Source: Acidimicrobiaceae bacterium
Lineage (GTDB): Bacteria > Actinomycetota > Acidimicrobiia > Acidimicrobiales > Palsa-688
DNA length: 7,230 nucleotides
Direction of reading: 5' to 3'
Assembly (NCBI GenBank): GCA_009785715.1
Contig: WQVT01000117.1
Span: 1-7,230, forward strand
Both the position numbers and the translations under genes were made by a program. This document shows positions 1 through 6,350 of the stretch, in pieces; the first letter of the stretch is position 1; the number at the start of each line of letters is the position of its first letter. The notes beneath the pieces are model-generated. The model ran no database searches, was not told the origin of the DNA, and saw only the letters and a program-made list of their open reading frames with translations.

Positions 1-666
1 GGCCCAGGGCTCGGGGGCGGCAGAAACCACCGTCGCCACCTCGACCCGGTCCCCGGCCGCCGAGAGCGTGCGGGCCGTGTCGAAGACCAGGAGGTCCTGC
101 CCCTCCCCCTGATAGCGGGTGAGTAGGGAGGTGAGCTCCTTCTGGCGGGCGAAGAGGTGCACCCGCTCGTCGAGGATCTCGAGCCACTCGTCGAGGCCGA
201 TGCCGTCCAGATGCGCCTCGATCCTGGAGCGCATGAGCGCCCGCTGGTCCCGCAGTTCCGCCGGCGTGCCCTCCACGTCCAGCCCGATCGCCGCTTCACG
301 CAGACCCGGGAGCGGTCCCCGGCCGGCGTCGGCCAGCAGCTTGGATGCGGTGCGCAACCCGGTCTCCCGGATCGACTCCCACGCGCCGTACGCCGTGGCG
401 TGGAACAGCACGGGTCGCAGCCGCGCCAGGGCGCGCTCGGGGCTGAGCGGAACCTCGGGGAGCCTCGGCGTCGACGATCGTCCGGGGCGTGGGGTCCGGG
501 TCTGGCGGGGACGGGCCGCTGCGGGGCCCGAGCCGCCGGCCCGGCCCCTGGGCGCGCTGCCCGCCGGACGGGTGGAGCGGCCGCCTCCCGGCCCCTGTTG
601 CGCCGCCGCCTTGCAGAGGCTGCACCAGCTGGCGTCGAGCCCGTGCGGGCACTCCTCCTCGCTCAC
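1..666 (-). CDS. Uncharacterised DUF7002-like protein with N-terminal Cys/His motif (3' end cut by window)
   Basis: An open frame runs 222 codons from a GTG at 666 to the window edge with no stop, so the C-terminus is missing. Residues 6-18 hold C6-x-H8-x6-C15-x2-C18 (CPHG...WCSLC), a pattern that looks like a small zinc-binding knuckle. Residues 20-75 are rich in Gly, Pro, Arg and Ala and look like a disordered linker. From about residue 84 a compact domain begins with LFHATAYGAWESI and GL (87-104), then LRDQRALM (138-145), WLEILDERVHLF (161-172) and LLVFDTARTL (192-201). This order of motifs resembles the uncharacterised DUF7002 family, recognised from memory. The H-x-T...I...GL opening also recalls ADP-ribosyltransferase-like folds such as DarT and KptA; that is inference. 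The start has no clear Shine-Dalgarno, but the Cys/His motif needs this upstream start and no ATG/GTG/TTG lies further upstream in frame before trpA. It lies 46 bp after trpA on the same strand and may be cotranscribed. The function is unknown. Confidence 0.8.
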   Translation of the reverse strand, partial: MSEEECPHGLDASWCSLCKAAAQQGPGGGRSTRPAGSAPRGRAGGSGPAAARPRQTRTPRPGRSSTPRLPEVPLSPERALARLRPVLFHATAYGAWESIRETGLRTASKLLADAGRGPLPGLREAAIGLDVEGTPAELRDQRALMRSRIEAHLDGIGLDEWLEILDERVHLFARQKELTSLLTRYQGEGQDLLVFDTARTLSAAGDRVEVATVVSAAPEPWA

Positions 667-690
667 CCGACCACGGTATCCCGGGGCGCC

Positions 691-709
691 ATCTGTGGGC
701 AGCCCAGAT
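691..709 (-). other. Weak hairpin in the trpA to DUF7002-like gap
   Basis: On the minus strand ATCT-GGG can pair with CCC-AGAT around a CTG loop, with a two-base AC bulge. This is the only structure I see in the 46-bp gap. No T-run follows it, and GC-rich sequence continues straight into the next gene. It is not a convincing intrinsic terminator and could simply be chance in GC-rich DNA. Confidence 0.2.
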
Positions 710-712
710 CCT

Positions 713-1546
713 CTAGGAGCCGTCCAGGGCCGCTCGGACGGCCGCCACCGCCGCCCCGACCTCCGCGGGTCGGGCTCCCCCGAGCGCGAGGCGCATCAGC
801 GCAGAGGCAACCACCACGCCGTCGGCATCGGCAGCCGCGTCCACCGCCTGCGCAGGTCCCGAGATCCCGAAGCCCATCACGACCGGAAGGTCGGTCGCCG
901 CCTTGAGCCTGCGGGCGAGGATGCCCGCCGAGTCGGCCAGGCTGGCACGCTCACCGGTCACGCCCATCAGGTTGACGCCGTAGACGAACCCGTGGCTACG
1001 GGCGCAGATCTCGGCAAGCCGGTCGTCGGGGGTGACCGGAGCGACGAGGAGGGTGGTCTCGACCCCGCCGACCCGCGCCGCCCGCTCCCACTCCGGGGAC
1101 TCCTCGAGCGGGAGGTCCGGCACGATCGCCCCGCGAACGCCGCCCTCGACGAGGAGACGGGCGAAGCGGCGGTGGCCGGCCCGTGCCACGACGTTGTAGT
1201 AGGTCATGGCGACCAGGGGGACCGGGATATCGACGGCCCGGAGTTCCTCGAGGATGGACGGCGGTGTTGCGCCGGCCTGCAGGGCCCGGAGCGATGCCTC
1301 CTGGATCGTCGGCCCGTCCATCACCGGGTCGGAGAAGGGGATCCCCACCTCGACGGCGTCGGCACCGGCGTCCACCATCGCGGCGAGGTGGTCGATCCAG
1401 CCGGGAAGGCCCCCGGTGACGTACCCGACCAGCAGCTTGCGCCCGGAGTCCCGTGCGGCGCGCAGGGTGGGCTCGACGAGAAGGCCCCGCTCATCAACGG
1501 GCCCTTTGTCCCAAACCTCTTCCTCTACCGACGACTCGGTGCTCAT
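713..1546 (-). CDS. trpA: Tryptophan synthase alpha subunit
   Basis: This 277-residue protein is the alpha chain of tryptophan synthase. It cleaves indole-3-glycerol phosphate to indole and glyceraldehyde 3-phosphate in the cytoplasm and channels indole to TrpB. The TIM-barrel signature VEVGIPFSDPVMDGPTIQ spans residues 65-82, with E66 and D77 at the places of the E. coli catalytic Glu49 and Asp60. Other family marks are the YYN at 116-118, IVPDLPLEE (141-149), GVTGER (195-200) and GFGIS (225-229). Loop 6 reads NLMGVTG without the Arg of the enteric enzyme; I recall this as common in actinobacteria. The start is ATG at 1546, inside the end of trpB (ATGA overlap), which argues for translational coupling. 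The frame stays open further upstream, but only as a shadow of trpB. The first 27 or so residues are acidic and precede the conserved core, making it slightly longer than the usual 268 or so. Confidence 0.97.
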   Translation of the reverse strand: MSTESSVEEEVWDKGPVDERGLLVEPTLRAARDSGRKLLVGYVTGGLPGWIDHLAAMVDAGADAVEVGIPFSDPVMDGPTIQEASLRALQAGATPPSILEELRAVDIPVPLVAMTYYNVVARAGHRRFARLLVEGGVRGAIVPDLPLEESPEWERAARVGGVETTLLVAPVTPDDRLAEICARSHGFVYGVNLMGVTGERASLADSAGILARRLKAATDLPVVMGFGISGPAQAVDAAADADGVVVASALMRLALGGARPAEVGAAVAAVRAALDGS

Positions 1547-2787
1547 GAACGGTTCCCTTTCAGCACGCCCATCACCTGCTCGGCGTCCTTGTCGCCGCGC
1601 CCGGAGAGCGTCACCATGACCGTCGAACCGGCGGGCACCTCCCCGGAGCGGCACGCCCGGGCGAGCCAGGCGAGCGCATGCGCCGGCTCGAGGGCGGGGA
1701 TGATCCCCTCGGTCCGGGCGAGCAGCTGCAGGGCGTCGAGGACCTCGGCGTCCTCCGCCGTCGTGTACCGGGCCCGGCCCGAGGACCCGAGATACGCATG
1801 CTCGGGGCCGATGCCCGGGTAGTCGAGGCCCGCCGAGATGGACTCCGCCTCGAGGATCTGGCCCCACTCGTCCTGGAGGAGATACGACCGCATGCCGTGC
1901 AGGACGCCGGGGATCCCCCGCGCCATGGCTGCGCCGCCGGCGGCCTCGACGCCGACGAGCTGGGCCCCGGTCTCGACGAAGCCGGCGAACGTCCCCGCCG
2001 CGTTGGAGCCGCCGCCGACGCAGGCGACGACGAGGTCCGGGTCTTTGCCGGCGAGCAGGGCACGGCACTGCTCGCGGGCCTCCTCCCCGACGATCCGCTG
2101 GAACTCACGGACGAGCCACGGGTAGGGGTGCGGCCCCATCACCGAGCCGAGGCAGTAGTGGGTGTTGCCGACGGTGGCGACCCAGTCGCGAAGCGCTTCG
2201 TTGACGGCGTCCTTGAGCGTCCGGCTGCCGGAGGTCACCGGGCGGACCTCCGCACCGAGCAGCTCCATCCGGAAGACGTTCAGTTCCTGGCGCTCGGTGT
2301 CGAGCTCCCCCATGTAGACGACGCACTCGAGGCCGAAGAGGGCGGCGGCGGTGGCGGTGGCGACCCCGTGCTGGCCGGCGCCGGTCTCCGCCACCATCCG
2401 CCCCTTGCCCATATCGACGGTGAGCAGCGCCTGGCCGATGACGTTGTTGATCTTGTGCGAGCCGGTGTGGGTCAGGTCCTCCCGCTTCAGGAGCACCCGC
2501 ACGCCGAGCTCCTCGGAGAGGCGGTCGCAGGCGGTCACCGGGGTTGGGCGGCCGGCATAGTCGGAGAGCAGGGCGTGGTACCGGCCCTTGAAGGCCTCGT
2601 CGTTCCACGCCCGACGGAACGCCGCCTCGAGCTCCAGGCAGGCCGGCACCAGCGACTCGGGGAGGTACCGCCCGCCGAAGTCCCCGAACCGGCCGCCGGC
2701 GCCCGGCTCCGCCATCCGCACCGGGGGTACGCCTTGTTGCGTCGAGGGTCCGTGCTGCGTCGGGAGTCCGGGCTGCGTCGTGCTCAT
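1543..2787 (-). CDS. trpB: Tryptophan synthase beta subunit
   Basis: This 414-residue PLP enzyme condenses indole with L-serine to give L-tryptophan, as the beta chain of the alpha2-beta2 complex. The cofactor site is seen in KREDLTHTGSHKINN (101-115), where K112 is the expected Schiff-base lysine. ETGAGQHG (134-141) contains the catalytic Glu (E134), GGGSNA (258-263) is the PLP phosphate loop, and LSGRGDKD (394-401) is the C-terminal signature. The GLDYPGIGPEH stretch (320-330) is typical of the TrpA-dependent TrpB1 type. The conserved core begins near residue 31 (GRFGDFGGRYLPE). The N-terminal extension of about 25 residues includes three hexapeptide repeats. ATG 2787 is preferred because a good Shine-Dalgarno (GAGGAAGAG) precedes it; GTG 2721 and ATG 2715 are alternatives without a strong site. 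The stop overlaps the trpA start by four bases. Confidence 0.98.
   Translation of the reverse strand: MSTTQPGLPTQHGPSTQQGVPPVRMAEPGAGGRFGDFGGRYLPESLVPACLELEAAFRRAWNDEAFKGRYHALLSDYAGRPTPVTACDRLSEELGVRVLLKREDLTHTGSHKINNVIGQALLTVDMGKGRMVAETGAGQHGVATATAAALFGLECVVYMGELDTERQELNVFRMELLGAEVRPVTSGSRTLKDAVNEALRDWVATVGNTHYCLGSVMGPHPYPWLVREFQRIVGEEAREQCRALLAGKDPDLVVACVGGGSNAAGTFAGFVETGAQLVGVEAAGGAAMARGIPGVLHGMRSYLLQDEWGQILEAESISAGLDYPGIGPEHAYLGSSGRARYTTAEDAEVLDALQLLARTEGIIPALEPAHALAWLARACRSGEVPAGSTVMVTLSGRGDKDAEQVMGVLKGNRS
2731..2784 (-). repeat. Three 18-bp tandem repeats in the 5' end of trpB
   Basis: Codons 2-19 of trpB form three imperfect 18-base units encoding STTQPG, LPTQHG and PSTQQG. Each unit keeps Thr, Gln and Gly at positions 3, 4 and 6, and at the DNA level each shares ACGCA(G/A). 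The segment precedes the conserved TrpB core and looks like local duplication within a dispensable, probably flexible N-terminus. Confidence 0.7.
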
Positions 2788-2790
2788 TCG

Positions 2791-2799
2791 CTCTTCCTC
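2791..2799 (-). promoter_or_regulatory. Ribosome binding site deciding the trpB start
   Basis: GAGGAAGAG on the minus strand lies just upstream of ATG 2787, with seven bases between GAGGA and the start. It is one of the clearest Shine-Dalgarno sequences in the window and favours the long form of TrpB that includes the repeat-containing N-terminus. Confidence 0.7.
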
Positions 2800-2829
2800 G
2801 CTGATCTCTTTGCTGTCGTCGGCATAGGG

Positions 2830-3534
2830 CTAGCCGATGTCGGGCTGAGCGTCGTTGTCACGCTTCCAGTCGTCCTCCTGCTGCCAGTCGTAGGGCCCGT
2901 GCGCCGCGGGCCCGGACGTCGACTCGTGTTCGGCCGCCGCCCGCCGCGCGTTGGCGACGAAGGCCCGGAGTTTCACGGGGTCCTTGCGCCCGGGCTCACG
3001 CTCCACGCCTGACGCCACGTCGACCCCCCACGGGCGAACCTGGGCGATGGCGACCCCCACGTTTTCGGGGGTCAGTCCGCCGGCGATCATCAGCCGTTCA
3101 CCGACCGGCACGTCGGCGGCGAGGCCCCAGTCGAACGTCTGGCCCGACCCCGGGTTCGGGTTATCGAGCATGACGATATCGGCGCCATAGTCTGAGGCTT
3201 TGGCCACCTCGGGGTCGCCGGCGGCGAAGGCGCGGATCATGACCCGGACGTGCTCGTGGACCCACCGGAAGTCGGCGGCGCTCTCGCGGCCATGGAGCTG
3301 CACGGCACGGACACCGGCGCGCGCTGCCACGGTGACGACCCGCTGCGGTGACTCGTCGCGGAACACGCCGACCGTCAGGATCTCCGGCGGCAGCCGCTTG
3401 ACGATGTCGGCCACCAGCATCGGGGAGACCTGGCGCCGCGACGGGGCGAAGATGAACCCCACCGCGTCGGCGCCGAGGGCCACGGCCAGGAGGGCGTCGC
3501 CCTCGGAGGTGGTGCCGCAAATCTTGACGAACAC
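2830..3534 (-). CDS. trpF: Phosphoribosylanthranilate isomerase
   Basis: This 234-residue TIM-barrel enzyme performs the Amadori rearrangement of N-(5'-phosphoribosyl)anthranilate to CdRP, the step just before TrpC. KICG at 4-7 carries the expected general base Cys6. LDNPNPGSGQTFDW (123-136) carries the expected general acid Asp124 and the GSGxxFDW signature. VGFIFAPSRRQVS (25-37), VQLHG (78-82), AGGLTPENV (151-159) and GVDVASGVE (170-178) complete the family pattern; the last two bind the substrate phosphate in known structures. The GTG start at 3534 is forced by the position of KICG; the nearest purine run (GAAGG) sits only two bases from it, so the initiation site is not ideal. The barrel should end near residue 205. 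Beyond it is a hydrophilic, Asp/Gln/Trp-containing tail of roughly 28 residues that the family normally lacks. The gene follows trpC by 19 bp and precedes trpB by 42 bp. Confidence 0.97.
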   Translation of the reverse strand: MFVKICGTTSEGDALLAVALGADAVGFIFAPSRRQVSPMLVADIVKRLPPEILTVGVFRDESPQRVVTVAARAGVRAVQLHGRESAADFRWVHEHVRVMIRAFAAGDPEVAKASDYGADIVMLDNPNPGSGQTFDWGLAADVPVGERLMIAGGLTPENVGVAIAQVRPWGVDVASGVEREPGRKDPVKLRAFVANARRAAAEHESTSGPAAHGPYDWQQEDDWKRDNDAQPDIG

Positions 3535-3553
3535 GCCCTTCAGTGTGCCAGCC

Positions 3554-4342
3554 TCAGTGCGCCCGCCCCGTCCCTTTCAGGGCGGCGACCGCCGCCGACG
3601 GGTCGGGGGACGTGACCAGCGACTCCCCCACCAGCACCGCATCGAAGCCGGCGTCCGCCAGCCGCCCGGCGTCGGTGGCGTTCCGAATCCCCGACTCGGC
3701 CACCCGGACCACCGATTCGGGCAGCGCCTTGACGACGCGCTCGGCCCGGGCGGTGTCGACCTCGAAGGTCACGAGGTCCCGCTGGTTGACGCCGACCAGG
3801 CTCGCCCCGGCGGCGAGCGCCACCTCGGCCTCGGCCTCGTCGTGCACCTCGACGAGCGCGTCGATGGCGAGCCTCCTGCTCAGTCCGAGCAGGTCGGCGA
3901 GCTCCGTCGGGGAAAGTGCCGCCGCGATGAGCAGCACGGCGTCGGCACCCATGATCCGCGCGTCGGCGACGTCGGCCGGGGCCACCGTGAAGTCCTTGCG
4001 CAACACCGGGATTCCCACGCGGTCGCGGGCGGTCCGGAGGTCGTCGGGCGATCCGCCGAAGAACTCGGCGTCGGTGAGCACCGACAGGCAGGCCGCCCCA
4101 CCGCGCTCATAGCGGCCGGCCAGGCCGACGGGATCGAGGTCGACGGCCAGGTTGCCTTTCGAGGGGCTGCGACGCTTGACCTCGGCGATCACCGCCAGCC
4201 CCTCGCCGTTGGAGAGTGCGGCGGTGAACCCTCGCGTGGGCGCCCCGGCCGCTGCCTCCGCGAGCAGCCCTTCGAGGTCGCGCCGGTCGGCGGCGGCCGC
4301 CGCCCGGTGGGCCGCGAGGATCTTGTCGAGGTAGGTGGGCAT
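3554..4342 (-). CDS. trpC: Indole-3-glycerol phosphate synthase
   Basis: This 262-residue cytoplasmic TIM-barrel enzyme decarboxylates and cyclises CdRP to indole-3-glycerol phosphate, the substrate of TrpA. The N-terminus MPTYLDKILAAHR is the usual family opening. Catalytic and binding motifs are AEVKRRSPSKG (53-63, with E54 and K56), LSVLTDAEFFGG (86-97), VLRKDF (113-118, K116 the expected catalytic lysine), VEVHDEAE (164-171), VGVNQRDL (183-190), AESGI (215-219) and VLVGESL (236-242). The length is normal and no key residue is missing. It is a stand-alone enzyme, not fused to TrpF as in E. coli; trpF is the separate next gene. The ATG at 4342 has only a weak Shine-Dalgarno, so efficient expression may lean on the upstream gene, which ends 47 bp earlier. 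Confidence 0.98.
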   Translation of the reverse strand: MPTYLDKILAAHRAAAAADRRDLEGLLAEAAAGAPTRGFTAALSNGEGLAVIAEVKRRSPSKGNLAVDLDPVGLAGRYERGGAACLSVLTDAEFFGGSPDDLRTARDRVGIPVLRKDFTVAPADVADARIMGADAVLLIAAALSPTELADLLGLSRRLAIDALVEVHDEAEAEVALAAGASLVGVNQRDLVTFEVDTARAERVVKALPESVVRVAESGIRNATDAGRLADAGFDAVLVGESLVTSPDPSAAVAALKGTGRAH

Positions 4343-4389
4343 GGCGCGAGTGAGCCTACCGGCGGGGCCTACCCGCTCGGCAGCCGGAA
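4343..4389 (-). other. Short gap between the lipoprotein gene and trpC with a small direct repeat
   Basis: On the plus strand GCCTACC occurs twice, at 4354-4360 and 4367-4373. On the minus strand a short CGGG/CCCG stem is possible around one copy. There is no T-run and no recognisable operator or promoter. The repeat may be chance in GC-rich DNA. Confidence 0.2.
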
Positions 4390-5481
4390 TCAGCTGGTGG
4401 TGGAGGTGGTCCCCGCGGTCGTGGTCGGCTGAGCCGTCGGGGTGGGGGAAGAGAGGATCGACGTCGTCGGCGCCTGGGAGGTGGTGCTGCCATGCGCCGT
4501 CGTCGGGGTCACCGTGGTCGAGGGTCGGGAGGTGGTGGTCGTCGGCCCGAAGGACCGGGTCGGGACGGACGTCGTCGTGGGCGCCACCGTGGTCGCGGTC
4601 GTGCTGGTCGTCTCCGAGCTGATGCAGAACGGGGTGTCCAACGAGACCGTCGTCGAACCGCCGACGAGCAAGGTGATCGGGGCCGGGCCGCTCTGCGTGC
4701 AGGTGATGCCGAGGATGGCCTCCCCGTTCAGCCCCGTGGTAGCGATCGACGGACCCCCGCCGGTGGGGATGAAGTTGTTGGACTCGAGACGCACCGTCAC
4801 CGAGACCTGCGGCACCTGACTCACGTCGCCGGTCTGGTCGACCGTGGGTTGCGTGACCTCGATCGCCAGGTCGACCGGCTGGCCGGTGAACGGTGTCTCG
4901 GGATTGATCGCCGTCGCCACCTTGAGGCCGCTGAAGGAGGTCATCTGGAGGTTGAGCGTCTGGGTCCCCGAACCGGCAAGGAAGAAGACCTGCGGCGCCG
5001 TCTCGGCCAGCGACGGGGCCCGCCAGGCCCGCACCACGTATCTGCCGCCGAGGATCCGCGGGATGTCGAAGCTGCCGTCGGCGGCGGTCGTCGCCTCGAT
5101 CGTCGCCGACGCGTCGCCGACGAAGCGCTGGACCTCGACCGTGGCGCCCTCCACGGGCCCGGAAGGGCCGAGGGCGGTTCCGGTGATGCTGGCCGAGCCG
5201 GGGTTGATCGCCACCGAGGTGGACGGCGACGACCCCGCCACCGGGACCTCGGCAACGGTCGGCGCCCCCGCCGCCGTCGTGGTCGTCGCTGCTGCGGCGC
5301 CCAGCCGCGGCGGGGTCGGGATGTTGAGCGTGTCAACCGAGTTGCACCCGCCGGCCACGACGGCGACGGCGACCAGGCCCGCAGCGACGTGCCCCACCCG
5401 CCGGCGGCCAACGGTGCGGTGCGGCGACTCCGCGGGGCCGAGCACCTTCGGGCCCGACCGGACGGCGCGGCCCAGCCTCAT
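4390..5481 (-). CDS. Predicted lipoprotein with carboxypeptidase-regulatory-like domain and Thr-rich tail
   Basis: I do not recognise a named family for the whole 363-residue protein. Residues 1-46 look like a lipoprotein signal: a long basic n-region ending in RRR (26-28), a hydrophobic run (31-43) and a lipobox-like AGGC with C46 as the acylated residue. A short Thr/Ala linker follows. Residues about 98-180 (SITGTALGPSGPVEGATVEV, then TTAADGSFDIPRILGGRYVVRA without its last residue at 131-150) match the carboxypeptidase regulatory-like beta-sandwich pattern. Residues about 185-286 look like a second Ig-like beta domain, with C261 and C286 able to form a disulfide. Residues 290-363 are almost entirely Thr, Ser, Pro and Ala, as in wall-spanning or glycosylated stalks. 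The expected location is the outer face of the membrane. The start ATG overlaps the ygfZ stop (ATGA), supporting it. Its role in a trp operon is unclear; it may be there only by position. Confidence 0.85.
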   Translation of the reverse strand: MRLGRAVRSGPKVLGPAESPHRTVGRRRVGHVAAGLVAVAVVAGGCNSVDTLNIPTPPRLGAAAATTTTAAGAPTVAEVPVAGSSPSTSVAINPGSASITGTALGPSGPVEGATVEVQRFVGDASATIEATTAADGSFDIPRILGGRYVVRAWRAPSLAETAPQVFFLAGSGTQTLNLQMTSFSGLKVATAINPETPFTGQPVDLAIEVTQPTVDQTGDVSQVPQVSVTVRLESNNFIPTGGGPSIATTGLNGEAILGITCTQSGPAPITLLVGGSTTVSLDTPFCISSETTSTTATTVAPTTTSVPTRSFGPTTTTSRPSTTVTPTTAHGSTTSQAPTTSILSSPTPTAQPTTTAGTTSTTS

Positions 5482-6350
5482 CGCAAGGGCAGGTCCCGGA
5501 CCGCCCCCGAAGCACCACGCTCTGCCGACACGCTGTCCCCCGGGGCGACGTTCCGCCCGAGGTAGCCGAGCGCAACCCAGCCGAGCGCCGGCGAGTGGGC
5601 GACGCTGGTCAAGGACCCCACCTGCCGGTCGCCGGCGAGCAACGCCTCGCCCGCCTCCGCCGGAGCGTCGAGGAGGAGCCCCCGGAGGTGGCGGGCGACG
5701 TTGGACCCGCGTGCATCGATGCGCGCCACCAGTTCCTGGCCGGTGTAGCAGCCCTTGGTGAAGCTGACCGTGCGGTCGACGATTCCCGTCTCGTTGGGGA
5801 TGGTCGCCTCGGTGAGCTCGGCCCCCATCCGGGGAATCCCGGCCTCGATCCGGGCCACCTCGAGCAGGTCGGCGGCGACGGTCGGCACCCCCTCGGGGGC
5901 GACCGGCGCCTCCCCGAGGAGATCGACGCCGGGCAGGCCGGGCCAGGCGGCGTCGGCGGCGATGCCGCCGGCCGGTGCGGCCGCGGCCGGGAGATCAGCG
6001 CCGCGCAGGGCGAGCCCGCGCCAGTCGAGGGGCTCGATGTCCGCCTTGGTCCGGAGCTTGAAACGCGTGAGCCGTTTGAGCAGGGCGTCGCCGAACCCGC
6101 CGTCGGTGTCGACCACCCAGTCGGCGTCGGCGGTGCGGGTGACCCGCACCAGAGCGTCCACTTTGCCCGTGGGTTGGAGCACCCACGACCAGGCCGTCGT
6201 GCCGATGGGCAGGCGCTCGACGTCCTGACTGAGCTGCCCCTGCAGGTAGGTCCCGGCCTCCGGGCCGGAGATCCGCAGGATGTCACGCTCGATCGGGACG
6301 GCCGCCGCGGTGGCGAGCCGGGCGTAGTCGAGACTCCATTCGTCAGGCAC
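5478..6350 (-). CDS. ygfZ: YgfZ/GcvT-like folate-binding protein
   Basis: This 290-residue protein belongs to the YgfZ family, related to the aminomethyltransferase GcvT. In E. coli YgfZ is a folate-dependent factor supporting iron-sulfur enzymes such as MiaB; that role is carried over here by family. The hallmark KGCYTGQE lies at 199-206 with the conserved Cys201. RIEAGIPRMGAEL (167-179) and IPNETG (184-189) are also family signatures, and GPEAGTYLQGQLSQDV (29-44) marks the N-terminal GcvT-like domain. DWRGLALRG (109-117) opens the middle part. The start is GTG 6350, because GGAGGT sits five bases upstream and the family N-terminus begins there. The frame remains open to about 6710, but that is a shadow of trpE. 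It overlaps trpE by 8 bp and the lipoprotein gene by 4 bp, so it is probably translated in a coupled chain. It does not catalyse a known Trp pathway step. Confidence 0.95.
   Translation of the reverse strand: MPDEWSLDYARLATAAAVPIERDILRISGPEAGTYLQGQLSQDVERLPIGTTAWSWVLQPTGKVDALVRVTRTADADWVVDTDGGFGDALLKRLTRFKLRTKADIEPLDWRGLALRGADLPAAAAPAGGIAADAAWPGLPGVDLLGEAPVAPEGVPTVAADLLEVARIEAGIPRMGAELTEATIPNETGIVDRTVSFTKGCYTGQELVARIDARGSNVARHLRGLLLDAPAEAGEALLAGDRQVGSLTSVAHSPALGWVALGYLGRNVAPGDSVSAERGASGAVRDLPLR

Noticed and set aside
667..712. Intrinsic terminator after trpA
   Set aside because: There is only a short bulged hairpin (691-709) with no T-run, and the next gene begins 46 bp downstream on the same strand.
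950..985. TrpA loop 6 lacking the enteric Arg (NLMGVTG instead of SRAGVTG)
   Set aside because: I recall this variation as usual in actinobacterial TrpA; the catalytic Glu and Asp are present, so it does not suggest a defective enzyme.
119..1822. Long plus-strand open frame opposite trpA/trpB
   Set aside because: Its translation is low-complexity Arg/Ser/Gly/Pro with no family motif, and it lies opposite strongly conserved trpA and trpB. Such frames are expected by chance in about 70% GC DNA. The plus-strand frames at 1678-3012, 3200-4432, 4492-5565 and 5595-6380 are rejected for the same reason.
1547..2068. Upstream extension of the trpA frame to an ATG at 2068
   Set aside because: The extra residues are Arg-rich shadow sequence of trpB. 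The ATG at 1546 overlapping the trpB stop gives a normal-length TrpA.
5383..5410. Twin-arginine (Tat) motif in the lipoprotein signal
   Set aside because: The RRR at residues 26-28 is followed by VGH, not the hydrophobic FLK-type positions, so the basic run is better read as an ordinary n-region.
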